Notes: generated by a model from the sequence alone, not told the origin. A stretch of DNA of 64,000 bases from Phialophora verrucosa (GCA_002099365.1 MSED01000004.1:434001-498000); one strand, 5' to 3'. Positions 10,452-22,461 are shown, counted from the stretch's first letter. Program-made: numbers and translations.

Positions 10452-12395
10452 TTTCGGACCAGCTCACCGAGCAAATCGGGTTTTGAGGTAGTTGGATACC
10501 GGAAATAACATGAGGTGGATCAGGGCGAAAGACAGACGGAGAGGGAAGATTGTGGCTCAAACAGTCGCAGAGGGTGTATGTCGTGATTGACGTAGTTCGA
10601 AAAGGTAAGAGTTACAGGTGAAGCGGAGAGTGGTTTCAGTGCTGTCAAAATTTTTTTCCCTGGGCCTCATGAAAACTTCGCTCGCGTTGCGGCTGGTGTC
10701 CTTTGAGCCGCGCAGTGGCCGTGCGTATGTCAATGGTTAATGTTTGCGAGAACATGGTTAACAGAGTTGAAAGCGGATGTGGTCATGTCATTCTGGAATT
10801 TTGTGGTTCTACCGTCACCTGTCCTGAAGATCCGCTGGAAGTGCCTGGCTCATCCACTGTCGTAGTCTTGTGCCGCAGCAACCGACGAGCCTAGAGACAG
10901 TCGACTATTTGTCGCTTTGGAGATTGCCCATTACCATCTCTAACATGCACAGGACCTTACTGTCTAAGGCCCAGGAGGAGCTGATCATGGCTTCAAAGTA
11001 TAGCGTGAGTTGTGCTCTCTGTAGAGTCCTTCCAGCGCTTAAGGAGCGAAGTCAAAAAGTTGGTATGCCATTGTGATCCAGACCAGACTTTAGGCTTTGG
11101 GTTTCAATTGGCTTGTGTACAGGTTGCAAGCAAGCACGTTATGTGAACGAAATGAACGTTGAGATAATACTGGATTGCCTTGTGCAAGTGGTGATTGAAA
11201 GTTCTGGTCTTTTGTTACTGATTTCGCGCTCGTTCAATTTTCGGGGCCGTGTATTGTCGTGGCCTTTTCAAAGGTAGCTTGCAAAAGACTGCGCCCCGAT
11301 AACAAAGGGTTCCAGATAATCGTGAGACTGGTAACTGAGAAGTATTGAGATGCAGTATTTCTCGATCTTATTGATCCCCCTACCACAATCTACCGTAGTC
11401 GACTTCAGGCTGTCACAACTCGCGATGGACTTCCAGCAGGATGTCTTAAGGATGTCACATGGCATTCATCTCCCTTGCAGACTCGAGAAGTAATGATATC
11501 CGGATATGCTCATGGTGCAATGGGGCTCCGGACATTCGTGGGGCTTGAGGTGCTCGAAGCCTGTTTCCTTCCGGCGCATCGGATCGTAGATTATACAAGA
11601 TCCAGCTTTGCCCCCTAAACGTCGTTGGTGCCACGTTTGATGGCTGCAGTTGTGAACAAGTCGGCCAAGACTCGAGGTGGACGTCTGATTCTGCCACACC
11701 TCGACCCATTCTATCACCACATGACCCACACCCGTGAAGGAGTGAAGAACGAGGACCGTAACGGGTGCTCCTGAGAGCAAAAAGTCCACCCGCGTGTCTC
11801 GAACAGCAAAAAGGGCAAAAATCCGTGCCTCACCTGCAGAGCCGAAGCTCCCGGGAGTTTGCAAACTGGCCGCTGGGGCGATTTCGAATTTTTACCCTAT
11901 GCTTCATTGCGCAACGCTGTCACTGTGAGGGAGCGACCGACACAGCCAGCATGCTCGGCAGTCACTGGGAATCCACTTTCATGGCTGTACTCAGCTCTTG
12001 TCCGTAGGTGGCCACGTAAACGCGCTGCCCGAAGGCGACCTTTTTTTGGCGTCTTTCGGTTATATCCCCTTGAATATTGAAAAACGTGACCATGCAGCCT
12101 TATGATGGGCCGTCTAGGGAGGATGTCGGCCAATCAAGCAGTGGTGCTGGTCGAGGGTGAGGCAGAATCCTGACCGTGGTGGTGGAGGCAGTGGCGGAAG
12201 CGAAACAGCTAAACGGCGGCGAGGCTGAAATTGGCTCGTCGAGAACGCTGGGGGTCGTCTACTGTGTCTAGGCTTCCAGGTGGATTGGATGAATAGGAAT
12301 TTGGGAGGGGTGCTTGTACTGGATATAATGTTCATCCATTATTGGTGATGAGAGCTCATCAGTCATCAATCATCGGCCTCAGTCCATGGACCGTC
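10452..12395. other. Intergenic region, no gene seen
   Basis: Almost 2 kb with frames no longer than 132 codons (11466-11864, minus) and none with family character. Includes the promoter of the 9903 gene and the 3' flank of ClpX. Confidence 0.5.
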
Positions 12396-14204
12396 TCACC
12401 CGCCGCTGCCAGCAGCTACAGTCGACTTCGTTCTCCAGTCCTCGAAGCTAGCAGAAGTGGTGTCGATTTTGCGCTCCGCGTCTTTGCGCTTTTGCTTGTC
12501 TTCCCAATCGCCCTCTTCCTGGGCGATCAACGCATGAAACTTACCACCCTGGCCTCGACCGAAGTAGATTGCTCCTTCTTCTCGCTTGGCAACACGTTCA
12601 GTGACAAGGACATACTTCACAGAACTGCCAGGCGCCTCAAACATGGCATCTCCAAGGATAGTCTCCATCTCGGTCCGGAGAGCACGGGCTCCGGTACCCA
12701 TGGCGAGGGCATTTGACGCGATCACGTGGAGGGCCGGTGTGGTGAAGCGGAGCTCGATGCCCGATAGTGAGAAGAGAGTGATGTACTGAGCGACCAGCGA
12801 ATTACGAGGTTCCGTCAATATGCGCAGTAACATGGAATGGGTGAGAGCTGCCAAAGCGGCGGCGGTTGGAATACGGCCGACAAGCTCGGGGATGAAGCCG
12901 TAAGACTGGAGATCAGCTGGAGTGACCAAGTCCAAAGGGTTGAAGTAGTTTGGCTCTGTTGGAGAACCGTCCAAGGACGACCGTTGAGGAGCTGGCGCTG
13001 GGGTGAAGAAAGGTAGATGTTTCTTGTAGAGGGCTTCTTCTTGGGATCCCGGCAGTATAGGGACGGGGGCGGTTGTTGTGGATTTTTGATCGCGACCATA
13101 AGAGGTCAGATTGGAACTTGATCGTACGTTGGCCCCAAACCCGATACTCCCTTTCGCCAAGCGGTCCATTATGTGTTTCTGCAAGCCGATAAAAGCACCG
13201 CTGCAGATGAAGAGGATGTTGTCGGTGCGGACGTTGTAGACTTCGCCTTTTGCAGGAGCAGCTGCGGCGCTAGATGAACCGGACGAGAAGCCAGCGCCCA
13301 AGGGACTATTAGTTGGATAGGTCTGTGACTGGCCACCCGCTCGGGGAGCATTTCGTTCTGGCTTCGCCTGGATCTGGATCGTTGTGCCTTCGACTATTTT
13401 CAGGAGCGCTTGCTGGACACCTTCTCCCGACACATCTTTCCCATGGCTGACCTTTGCTGTTGCAATCTTGTCGATTTCATCGAGACAAATGATACCTCGT
13501 TCAGCCCTCTCCACATCATAGTTTGCAGCCGCTAGCAACCGATGCACGCACACTTCGGCATCCTCGCCAATATATCCGGCCTGAGTGAAGGGCGTGCAAT
13601 CAGACATGGAAAAGGGTACCGACAACACCCGCGCCAGCGTCTTAGCCATCAACGTCTTTCCAACGCCGCTAGGGCCTAGAAGCAATATATTCGATTTCTC
13701 CAAAGTGAGAGGACTGGTGTCAACGATGGGTGACCCATTCGTCCGTGGGTTGAAGCCCGGGATCGAGGGGCCCCCCATGCGAATTGTGGATTGCTGACCA
13801 GGGAATTCGCTCTCGACTGGATGCCTTTCTCGTCTTTCTCTTTGCGCCAGCAGCTCTTCCTCTTCCTCTTCTCGCCGTTGCAATTCTTGTATCCTTTGAT
13901 AATGGTTGAACACTGCAACGCTGAGGACCTTTTTGGCCCTTTCTTGGCCAACGACAAATTGATCGAGGTGCTGCTTCAGCATCTTAGGAGTGAGGCGGGG
14001 GTTGCCATAGCTGGAAGCTCCGCCCAGTGGCCCCGACGTGGGCAGCCCTGGCTCGTAAGTGCCTGTGAACGGTTGGTTGACAAAGTCCGACCGATGAAAC
14101 TGCGATGAGGATCGAGATTGCGAGCTGGTAGATAGTGATCGCTTGCTCAAGGCGACATAGGATGAGCGCAACCTTCGGGGGATTGAGCTTGTGGACGCAG
14201 CCAT
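12396..14204 (-). CDS. mcx1: Mitochondrial ClpX-type AAA+ unfoldase (Mcx1-like)
   Basis: An intronless gene of 602 residues from the ATG at 14204, which has an ideal context (CACCATGG) and opens a mitochondrial presequence (MAASTSSIPRRLRSS). An upstream in-frame ATG at 14258 would add 18 residues but has a poor context. Domain features, numbered from 14204: helical entry with LDQFVVGQERAKKVLSVAV, Walker A GPSGVGKT near 177-184, pore loop AGYIGED, Walker B IICLDEID near 238-245, and sensor 2 GTGARALR near the C-terminus. The N-terminal zinc-binding domain of bacterial ClpX is missing, as in fungal Mcx1. The loop GSIGFGANV near 352-360 keeps the IGF tripeptide that docks bacterial ClpX onto ClpP. 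A Ser/Ala/Gly-rich insert lies near 300-320. Known roles of the family are mitochondrial protein unfolding and activation of haem synthesis. Confidence 0.92.
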   Translation of the reverse strand: MAASTSSIPRRLRSSYVALSKRSLSTSSQSRSSSQFHRSDFVNQPFTGTYEPGLPTSGPLGGASSYGNPRLTPKMLKQHLDQFVVGQERAKKVLSVAVFNHYQRIQELQRREEEEEELLAQRERRERHPVESEFPGQQSTIRMGGPSIPGFNPRTNGSPIVDTSPLTLEKSNILLLGPSGVGKTLMAKTLARVLSVPFSMSDCTPFTQAGYIGEDAEVCVHRLLAAANYDVERAERGIICLDEIDKIATAKVSHGKDVSGEGVQQALLKIVEGTTIQIQAKPERNAPRAGGQSQTYPTNSPLGAGFSSGSSSAAAAPAKGEVYNVRTDNILFICSGAFIGLQKHIMDRLAKGSIGFGANVRSSSNLTSYGRDQKSTTTAPVPILPGSQEEALYKKHLPFFTPAPAPQRSSLDGSPTEPNYFNPLDLVTPADLQSYGFIPELVGRIPTAAALAALTHSMLLRILTEPRNSLVAQYITLFSLSGIELRFTTPALHVIASNALAMGTGARALRTEMETILGDAMFEAPGSSVKYVLVTERVAKREEGAIYFGRGQGGKFHALIAQEEGDWEDKQKRKDAERKIDTTSASFEDWRTKSTVAAGSGG

Positions 14205-14713
14205 GGTGCTATCTAAGGCAGGGCAGAGGAAGAACGGGATCGCACTTAGTGGCTGCATGCCTACTATTCACTCCGTAGGATGGATTCTTCAGCGCATGTA
14301 GCAAGACATCGAGCTGCCTTCGACAATTGTGACTGCGGTGATGGGAGTCAAGCGCGCCTGAAGTGCTTCCCCTCAGTCAACGCCACACTAGCTCGAGTTT
14401 AGCCGATGCTTCACCGGACGAGCTTTCGAACTCACTTCGTCCTACGGCGAGATTTTGAGATGCTGGCCAGCAACGTTGCCATTTGAGAGACGGACGAGTT
14501 GAGGAAATCAACATCCACCTGGATCAATTACTGGCTTCCATTTCATATCAAAGACACAGTGTGTCCCCACCAAACTTGCTTGGTTCTGACTGGATGGAAT
14601 GTTGATCCAAATGACGTGGGGTCCTCGGAGCAGGACGTTGCAAAGATTCTTATTGACGGTAATGATTCTACGAGGCTGAGCCTGTCCTTGACTCTGGATT
14701 AAGCAAGTTCCTC
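14205..14713. promoter_or_regulatory. Divergent intergenic region between ClpX and alpha/beta hydrolase genes
   Basis: About 510 bp separate two genes transcribed away from each other, so it should hold both promoters. I could not pick out individual factor sites with confidence. Confidence 0.5.
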
Positions 14714-15691
14714 ATGCGCTTTCGTGCGTTCCTGCGACGTGCGTTCCCTAACGCTAACACTAAGCAACTCGGCCGGGCCTCCTCAAACGGGGAGAGGAAA
14801 TTTCCAGAGCCCGAAATGGATTCTGGCGGCGCGAGCTCTCTTGAACATGCAGGGAACTTCGATGTCCTAAAACAAACCCAGAAGGCCGTTGGCACAGTCG
14901 AGCGTCTCAAAATTCCTGTCTGCGGTACGACGGTACGTGGGTTCCTGCATCTGCCTGCCGGTTATACGGAGAACCAGGACAGGATCGCGGCTGCTGCCCT
15001 TCTTCTGTCAGGCGCTGGTGGAGGGGTGAGCGGGCCGTCAGGGATGTATGTCTCAATTGGCGACAAGCTCTCCAGTCTCCGAAGGGCTATTCCAGTGCTC
15101 AGGCTTGACTATCGTCATCCCGCTCATAACGACCCTTGCGTGGAAGATGTAACATCGGCGATGGACTATCTCGAAGAAAAGTACTCCATCCGTAAGTACG
15201 TGTTGGTTGGGTGGTCCTTTGGCGGTGCACCAGTATTTACTGTCGGTGGACAGGAGAAAGGTAGGTTTTCCCATACGCGCCTTTCCTGGACCTTCCGCTG
15301 AACTCCCATAGACCGAGTGGTAGGCTGCGCTACAGTTGCAAGCCAAACTGCTGCCACCAAGGGAATAAGATATTTGACCCCTCGACCAGTTCTATTGTTA
15401 CATGGGACCGGCGATCAGACGCTGGATTGGCACTGTTCTCGAAGCCTATATGAAGCATATGGCAAGGCTGGAGACCGGACACTGAAGCTTTTTGAGGGTG
15501 ACGACCACGCCCTGACTAAAAATTCACGTGAGGCAGAAGAGTTGTTGTGCGCTTTTATTGCGAAATGCGTGGACGTGGATATATCCGGGCAGGAGCGGGA
15601 GAACGTACTCCAGAAGACGTTGACCGAAGACGGCGACAAGGTGGATCTGATGAGAAAGGGCGGAGATCTCGCAGGAGAGCGGATTGAGTAG
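14714..15691 (+). CDS. Alpha/beta hydrolase (dienelactone-hydrolase/KANL3-like)
   Basis: Two exons, 14714-15260 and 15312-15691, with a 51-nt intron (GTAGGT..CATAG). The protein has 308 residues. The first half has a beta-strand rich entry (AAALLLSGAGGG, IPVLRLDYRHP) and the nucleophile elbow GWSFGG near residues 170-175. The second exon supplies the acid (LLLHGTGDQTLD) and the catalytic histidine (GDDHAL), so the Ser-Asp-His triad is complete. The join EK|DRVVGCATVAS restores the strand after the elbow. The substrate is unknown. No secretion signal is seen; the basic N-terminus (MRFRAFLRRAFP) could target an organelle. Confidence 0.82.
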
Positions 15692-16184
15692 AGAGTTGGA
15701 CGGCGCCATATCCTGTGCAAAGTATTTTCGCTAGCTGCAATTTCTTCTCGATTGGCGGCCGGCGGAAAGAATAGGGACGAGCCTAGCCGGCACGGAAAAA
15801 CTGTCGGGACGACTTTGGGGCATGTGAGAGCGTTTGAGGTTCGCTAGCCTCCCCTGGCCTCCACTAGGCTTCCACTAGGCTTCCCCACGGTCGCGCTTGC
15901 GGCGATATTGTGGTTTGGGCCGAGCTATGACATCAATCGCAGCCAAACTTGGAGGGTTGTCGAGTGATGTGCAGTAACCAGCTCATTCAACATTTTCAGT
16001 TCGAGGTTGCAGACCCCGCCATCTGTGAAATTTTGAGCTGTAGACAACAGCTCGATAAATACTTTCAGCAGACTGTTGCCCATATTCTTGCGTCTGTTTA
16101 AAAACTCCAGACTTCTTCCTACCACCCGTTCAATTGTCGATTGCGGGATCCTCGCCCGCCCTGACCTCGACTTCACTGCCCCTC
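15692..16184. other. Intergenic region, promoter of the branching enzyme gene
   Basis: Holds an 11-bp direct repeat (CCACTAGGCTT) at 15861-15882. No gene is seen. Confidence 0.55.
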
Positions 16185-18399
16185 ATGGCATTGGCTCAAG
16201 CTTCCCAAAATTCCGTCCTGGCTGCACCGGCCAACGGTGAAGCTGCTCCTGATGGAACAGGTAAGGAAATTTCGTCTGTTTTCTCACACTGCGCTAATGC
16301 GTCTTCCCAGGTGTCATTAAGCTCGACCCTTGGCTAGAGCCCTTCCGCGATGCCCTGAAACACAGATTCTCTAAAGCTCAAGAGTGGATAAAAAAGATCG
16401 ACCAAACAGAAGGCGGACTGGAGAAATTCAGTCGAGGTTACGAAAAGTTGGGCTTCACATTCGACTCCAACAATGGAATAAACTACCGGGAATGGGCGCC
16501 GAACGCAGAGCAAGCATTCCTTATCGGCGAATTCAACGACTGGAATAGAGAATCACATCCTATGAAGAGGGATGAATATGGGATATGGTCAATCCACCTT
16601 CCAGCCAAAGGCGGCGTGCCTGCTATTCCACACAACTCGAAACTTAAGGTTTCGTTCATTATCCCTGGTGGTGAGCGGATAGAAAGAATACCGGCTTGGA
16701 TAAAACGAGTCACCCAAGACCTGGCTGTCTCTCCAGTCTATGATGCGGTGTTGTGGAACCCTCCTCAGGACGAGAAGTATACCTTCAAAAACCCTCGGCC
16801 TCCTTATCCGAAAAGCGTACGCATCTACGAAGCGCATGTTGGCATCTCTTCGCCTGAGTTGAGAGTTGCTACATACAAAGAGTTTACCAAGAACATGCTC
16901 CCCAGGATACAATATCTTGGCTACAATGTCATTCAACTGATGGCTATTATGGAACACGCATACTACGCTTCGTTTGGCTACCAGGTCAACTCATTTTTCG
17001 CGGCAAGCTCTAGATATGGCACCCCAGAAGACCTAAAAGAGCTAATCGACACTGCACACGGCATGGGGATTACAGTGCTCTTGGATGTGGTACACTCACA
17101 CGCCAGCAAGAACACCCTGGACGGTCTCAACATGTTCGACGGCAGCGACCATCTGTACTTCCACGAAGGCAGTAAAGGTCGACACGAGCTGTGGGACTCC
17201 AGACTCTTCAACTACGGCCACCACGAAGTTATGCGATTTCTGCTGTCAAACCTGAGATTTTGGATGGAAGAATACCAATTCGACGGCTTCCGGTTTGATG
17301 GAGTCACGTCAATGCTTTACACCCATCACGGCATCGGCACAGGTTTCTCAGGCGGCTATCACGAATACTTCGGGCCCGCGGTTGACGAAGAAGGTGTTGT
17401 CTACCTCATGCTGGCGAATGAAATGCTTCACAGCATCTATCCCAAATGCATCACCATAGCCGAGGACGTTTCTGGAATGCCTGCTCTATGTCTACCACTC
17501 TCCCTTGGTGGCGTGGGTTTTGACTATCGCCTCGCCATGGCTGTTCCAGATATGTACATCAAGATGCTGAAAGAAAAGTCAGACGATGAGTGGGATATTG
17601 GCAACATTGCATTCACTCTCACCAACCGCCGGCATGGGGAGAAGACTATCGCATACGCCGAATCCCACGATCAAGCGCTGGTTGGCGACAAATCATTGAT
17701 GATGTGGCTCGCCGACAAGGAGATGTATACCCACATGTCTGTGCTCTCAGAACTGACACCAGTCATCGACCGCGCCCTTTCCTTGCACAAAATGATCCGC
17801 CTCGTCACCCACGGCCTGGGGGGTGAAGGTTACCTTAACTTCGAAGGCAACGAGTTCGGCCACCCCGAATGGCTCGACTTTCCCCGCGCCGGGAATGACA
17901 ATTCGTTCTGGTATGCGCGTCGCCAGCTCAACCTCACCGAAGATGGCCTCTTGAGATACAAATTCCTCAACGAGTTCGACAGAACAATGCAATGGAACGA
18001 GGAGAAGTACGGCTGGCTCCACTCCCCACAAGCATATATTTCTCTCAAGAACGAGACTGATAAGGTCCTCGTCTTCGAGCGCGCCGGCCTTCTGTGGATC
18101 TTCAACTTTCATCCTACGGCATCCTTTACCGATTACCGTGTGGGTGTGGATGTACCGGGGGTGTATAGGATCATTATTGACACGGATGCGGCTGAGTATG
18201 GCGGACACGGACGCAACGCGAAGGACACGAGGTTCTTCACCACGGATTTGCCCTGGAACGGTCGGAAGAACTTCACACAGGTATATATCCCGACGAGGAC
18301 GGCTTTGGTAAGTCTTTTCACCCCATCGTACCTTATTCGACGTGGAGAGTAGTGCTGACCTTGAATTTGCAGGTTCTTGCCCTCGAATCCACAGTGTAA
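16185..18399 (+). CDS. GLC3: 1,4-alpha-glucan (glycogen) branching enzyme
   Basis: Adds alpha-1,6 branches to glycogen in the cytosol. Three exons: 16185-16260, 16311-18307 and 18373-18399. The last codes only eight residues and a stop, and the total is 699 residues, the normal length. Start is the ATG at 16185 (MALAQASQ). Domains in order: N-terminal helical segment (KLDPWLEPFRDALKHRF), CBM48 (INYREWAPNAEQAFLIGEFNDWNR), the GH13 barrel, and a C-terminal beta domain. Catalytic residues by motif: nucleophile Asp near 355 (GFRFDGV), acid/base Glu near 410 (TIAEDVSG), and Asp near 479 (YAESHDQA). Introns are 50 and 65 nt with GTAAGG and GTAAGT donors. Confidence 0.96.
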
Positions 18400-19038
18400 T
18401 TCTCCATTTTCGAAGAGAGCTGGGTAACCAAATTGAACCGAGGAGGACAGATTGATACAGTTCTCAATTCTTCTACGGGTAGGAGATAATGTAAACCGGT
18501 ATGGCAGGGCATTCTGGATGTGAGGCAGTTTGAAATACACATGGTACAAAAGCCGTGCCAGTTGTGCAGTAATATCTTGACGAAAAGTGATTCTATGTCT
18601 GACAGCACGCAACGACCTTACAGAGTGGTTCCGGAAAGACTTCTGTCCAATTTGATGACCTCGTTTCTACACAGTCTGTCGCGAGAGACATGGCGAAAGT
18701 GCCAATAGAATGAATCGTGATGAGTATATTAGTGGAGTGTATAGCATTGCTCAAAAATGCTCTTATCTCAGTCATCTGTTATACAAACGCTAAGGCGCAG
18801 GCCGGGTCTTGTATACCCACCAATGTGATCGAGACTCCTTCTGATGGGCAACTGAAGAGGGTCTTTCATTCATTCCGTCATGTCCTCAATCCCAAAGCTC
18901 TCGGTTGTGCGGAGTGGAGAGGTATCAACACTGAAGTTGGTTGAGGTATTCCCCTTCAGCTCTCATATTTTCGCGGCGCGCCCGTGTCGGCCTTACGCTC
19001 TGCTGAGCTGCTGAGGGACGCCCAGTAAGCGAGGAGTT
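18400..19038. other. Intergenic region between converging genes
   Basis: 3' flanks of the branching enzyme and the mitochondrial protein gene. Nothing else is supported. Confidence 0.6.
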
Positions 19039-20106
19039 TCAAGAATTCGGAGGCAGTCCTCTTCTAGTATTCCACTCATCCCTGCATACCCTCATGGCCA
19101 GCCCCGGGATGAGTTCTTGCTCCTTGTTCCGTCCCCACTTCACTTTCTCCAAGAGCCAGTCAGTCAGAGTGACGACCTTGCTGGTCTTGTCAACCCCGTT
19201 GCTCTCGTCCGAATGCTCGATCGTATGGCTTGCGATACGGCCATTCGAATCGAATGTGAATATGAACAGACCTGTGAAATCGTCGCCTTTGTTCAAGTTG
19301 AAGATGGGTTTATCTCCTCCGAGCAGTTTCGACAGGCCACGGTTTATGTTTCCTTCGGTCGTGCTAGACTGAGCGGCTTCGGTGTTGACATTGCCATGTC
19401 CATTCGTTTTCGGCTCCGTCTTCCATCTTACCACCAGTTTCTCTGCACTGAGATCTTGCTCGCCTTCAATTGCGTCTGCAGGAACCGCGTATGCGAATCC
19501 GGTGCGCACGATCTTTTCGGAGAGGATCTTCAATTTGACGTTGCCGACGATGGGAACGCAGCCCCAAGCCACGGGTGTCGTCCAGAGAGAGGCACGGTAG
19601 GCGACGCGGCCTTTTATTGCTGGTAGGTGCGGATGGGTCGAGGGAAAGAGATGGAGGGAGATATTCGGGGAAAGTATTGCGGTCGGAAGGGGAGTGGTGA
19701 GGATGGTGGGTAGGAGGGGCGATAAGATACGTAGTGCTGTAGCATGTTAGCACCCGCAATATGATTGCAGCGCCTTGATCTTCTACGTACTCTTTCCTAA
19801 CTTTATCAATCGCTCGTCCGGAGGCTTGTGGTCGCTATTGTCGCCTGGCCTTTGAGGACCGAGTAGTTCCTCCGCCGGGCCGTGTCTGGGCGGAGCGGCC
19901 GTAAACCAGACTTCTGATATAGGCTCGGGTCTGACTTGTGCTAGGTTCCTCCTCGGTAGCACCTGACGGAGGCTCTGGCCACCAGCAGGGGAAGACCTTG
20001 CGCGCTGCTGGGCAGGGACTCTAGCCACTCGAACGGGAGTCCATCTCGAAGCTGGAGCAGCGCACTTTATCGATACAGGCAGGCTGCGCATTGGCCCGGC
20101 GGTCAT
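19039..20106 (-). CDS. Conserved fungal mitochondrial protein of unknown function
   Basis: Two exons, 20106-19791 and 19736-19039, with a 54-nt intron (GTACGT, branch TGCTAAC, acceptor TACAG). The protein has 337 residues. The N-terminus is basic and Ser/Ala/Arg rich without acids (MRSLPVSIKCAAPASRW), as expected of a mitochondrial presequence. The conserved core spans the join: KPPDERLIKLGKT, ILSPNISLHLFPSTHPHLP, GRVAYRASLWTTPVAWGCVP and GLFIFTFDSNGRIASHTIEHS. The last motif looks like the final strands of an NTF2-like fold, but that is by eye. I recognise the pattern from Pezizomycotina proteins but know no established function. Confidence 0.78.
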
Positions 20107-20820
20107 CTGGGCGGAGGAAGCATTCTCAGAGGAAGGTCACTTGAGGATGCGAGAAAGATGGAGCCCAGTCGAGTAGGATATCCACGATGTCTCTTGGGAT
20201 GATTCGATTGTTTGGACATCTCACCACAAAAAGTTGGAGAAATAGAAGCGGCGAAGCAGCTATCCTACGTCAGCCAATGGCAGGTAGCCAACCAGTATTG
20301 ACAGTCAAATGACACGTCTGACCTCACTGAGAAACGCGGGCGCAGAGCGTCAATATGCTTGTCAGAAGGAATATTTGCTGTTGAAGCAAGCTGTGAGGTG
20401 TGAAACTTCTTGGGCTCTTGTTTTACCAGATAACTAGTTCTGCTCGTGTCTATAGTCATTGCTTCATGCATACGAGCATACGTATGCCTCCATTGCCTCC
20501 TCATATCTGCATTCAGCGGACCGTCAACCAAACCGACCCAGGCGGGAAACTGTACTCCAGATTCCTATCGCCAAGTCCTACAGAGCGAGTCATGTTTAAA
20601 ACAGGCAAATGGAAGCTTACCTAACATCCCATCTCCATGATGCCAGACGCCTCGGATCCAATCGCCTCGATTCCTGGCTTAAAACATGCATTGGGGCGAC
20701 AGGCGGGAGACGGGAGCAGATTGCTCCGAGCAGTGACCCAGCTTCTCAGGCTCTGTCTAGACTATGTAGACCTTCTCCCCATCCTGTCCGCACCAACATG
20801 CAGCAAGTTGATCGCGAACA
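20107..20820. other. Divergent intergenic region
   Basis: Lies between the mitochondrial protein gene (minus) and a transcription-factor-like gene (plus). No gene is seen; it should hold both promoters. Confidence 0.55.
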
Positions 20821-22461
20821 ATGCCGTCGGGTCAGTCACTGCTATGGGTCAACCATGACGCGGATAACATGAAAGCTCTACCTCACAGACATCGCGTCTT
20901 CACTCATGTCCAGAAGAACTATCGCCCATGGAAGCGACGCCAAGCGATCAAGTCGCTTCGTACCTCGGCCAAGGTCCCAGGTAAAGCCAGAAGTTACAAC
21001 GGCAACAACCACAATGGTCGAAATGAAACTTCTCCTCGAGGCGCTGATTCATCAAGCTCTGTTCAGAATAGTTCATCATTGTCGACTGGCAGTTCGTCCG
21101 ACGATAGAGACTCGTCCTCGTCGAGCAATGGGAGTCCAAAGATGTGGGTAGTTTCGCCGTCGACATCAATTGGAAAAGGCAATTCGGATCCATTTGGAGC
21201 ATATCCGATACCGATCACCGCCGACGTCAATAACCTCATGACTTTTTACCGCGACTATATAATCCCGAGCACATGGTTCAAAAACTTCAAAAACAAGAAT
21301 ACTATAGCTCTCGCTGCTCGGGAATGGCAGTATAATGCGGCCCACCTGGAAGACGAAGGCACTGCGTACGGCATTATTGCGCGTCACGGTATGGTGGCGG
21401 CAAGTTGCAGTCCAGGATTGCGAAAGCTAGCTATGTATTACATCGGCCAAAGCACGGAGGTGCTGAGGAAGAAGGTCGCAGAGGGTCGGGCCCTACAAGC
21501 ACATTCCTTGACCTCCATCATTGACAACGCAGCAATGCTCTTCAATGCAGAAACCTTGGCTCAGAACCTGGCCGCGGCGACCGCCCACGGGACATTTCTT
21601 ACGTCCCTCTTCAAGCAGCAGTGGACGCAAGGGAGGCTCGATTACCGACTGTTGATGTATGAAGTTTACAATGACTGCCAGCTTACCTCCATCTTTCTCT
21701 GCCCTCCTGCATTTGACGTCGACCATTGGCTGCCTCTAGTTTTTGATCCGATCTGGAAAACCGCTGTTCAGCAACTTCCGCACCTTGCGTTCGCTCCCCT
21801 AGACCCTTCAGTTGACAGCCAAGAACTTCAAGTCTGGTTCCGGAGCCGGCAAGAGCAGCTGCTGATCTACGGAGTCAAAGATATTGAAGGGAAGCTGTTC
21901 CTAGACGTACCTGTCATTATGACCTGGTTTCTTTCGAAGGCATACATCTTCCATGGACATATGATCAACCACTATTTGAGAAATAAAGACCAACTTCGGC
22001 GTCAAGGCTTAAAACCAGAAGTAAGAGATTATCTTTATGCCCAACAGTACATGGCGCTTGCGGCAATCTATCTCACGCGAGGTCCAAATTTCAACTTCAA
22101 CCCCACCGTCCTTAATATCCCCATGTTCGATGCTTCGATTATACCTCGTACCCTCCAGACTTTGCTTGAACAAAGCGAGATGTCTTCGAAACGGCCTTCC
22201 TGGAAGAGATATGTCAACGCTCGCATTTGGGCGTTTTACGTTGGCGCTCTTGTCGAGCAAACTGAGGCGTCAGCGCGGGTCGAGTCGCGCCAGCAGTGGT
22301 TTACAGACCACCTGATTGAACTTGCTGGAAGATTGGGGTTGAGGTCCTGGCACATGCTGGAAAGCCTTTTACGCGGTTTCCTTTACTCGGACATCCTAAC
22401 GGCACAAGGTGCACAGTGGTTTGAGACGTTGATGGCTGAATTCAGCAAGTTGGAGTCTTGA
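20821..22461 (+). CDS. Fungal-specific transcription factor-like protein without a zinc cluster
   Basis: An intronless frame of 546 residues. It begins MPSGQSLLWVNHDAD and has an early basic motif (HVQKNYRPWKRRQAIKSL), which is how a large group of fungal proteins with a transcription-factor-type C-terminal domain start. Residues about 70-110 are Ser-rich and disordered. From about residue 140 it is helical (FYRDYIIPSTWFKNFKNKN, NAAHLEDEGTAYGIIARHG, SLTSIIDNAAMLFNAETL). No CxxC zinc cluster is present. Members are often annotated as transcription factors, but DNA binding is not shown here. No truncation is evident. Confidence 0.75.
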   Translation: MPSGQSLLWVNHDADNMKALPHRHRVFTHVQKNYRPWKRRQAIKSLRTSAKVPGKARSYNGNNHNGRNETSPRGADSSSSVQNSSSLSTGSSSDDRDSSSSSNGSPKMWVVSPSTSIGKGNSDPFGAYPIPITADVNNLMTFYRDYIIPSTWFKNFKNKNTIALAAREWQYNAAHLEDEGTAYGIIARHGMVAASCSPGLRKLAMYYIGQSTEVLRKKVAEGRALQAHSLTSIIDNAAMLFNAETLAQNLAAATAHGTFLTSLFKQQWTQGRLDYRLLMYEVYNDCQLTSIFLCPPAFDVDHWLPLVFDPIWKTAVQQLPHLAFAPLDPSVDSQELQVWFRSRQEQLLIYGVKDIEGKLFLDVPVIMTWFLSKAYIFHGHMINHYLRNKDQLRRQGLKPEVRDYLYAQQYMALAAIYLTRGPNFNFNPTVLNIPMFDASIIPRTLQTLLEQSEMSSKRPSWKRYVNARIWAFYVGALVEQTEASARVESRQQWFTDHLIELAGRLGLRSWHMLESLLRGFLYSDILTAQGAQWFETLMAEFSKLES

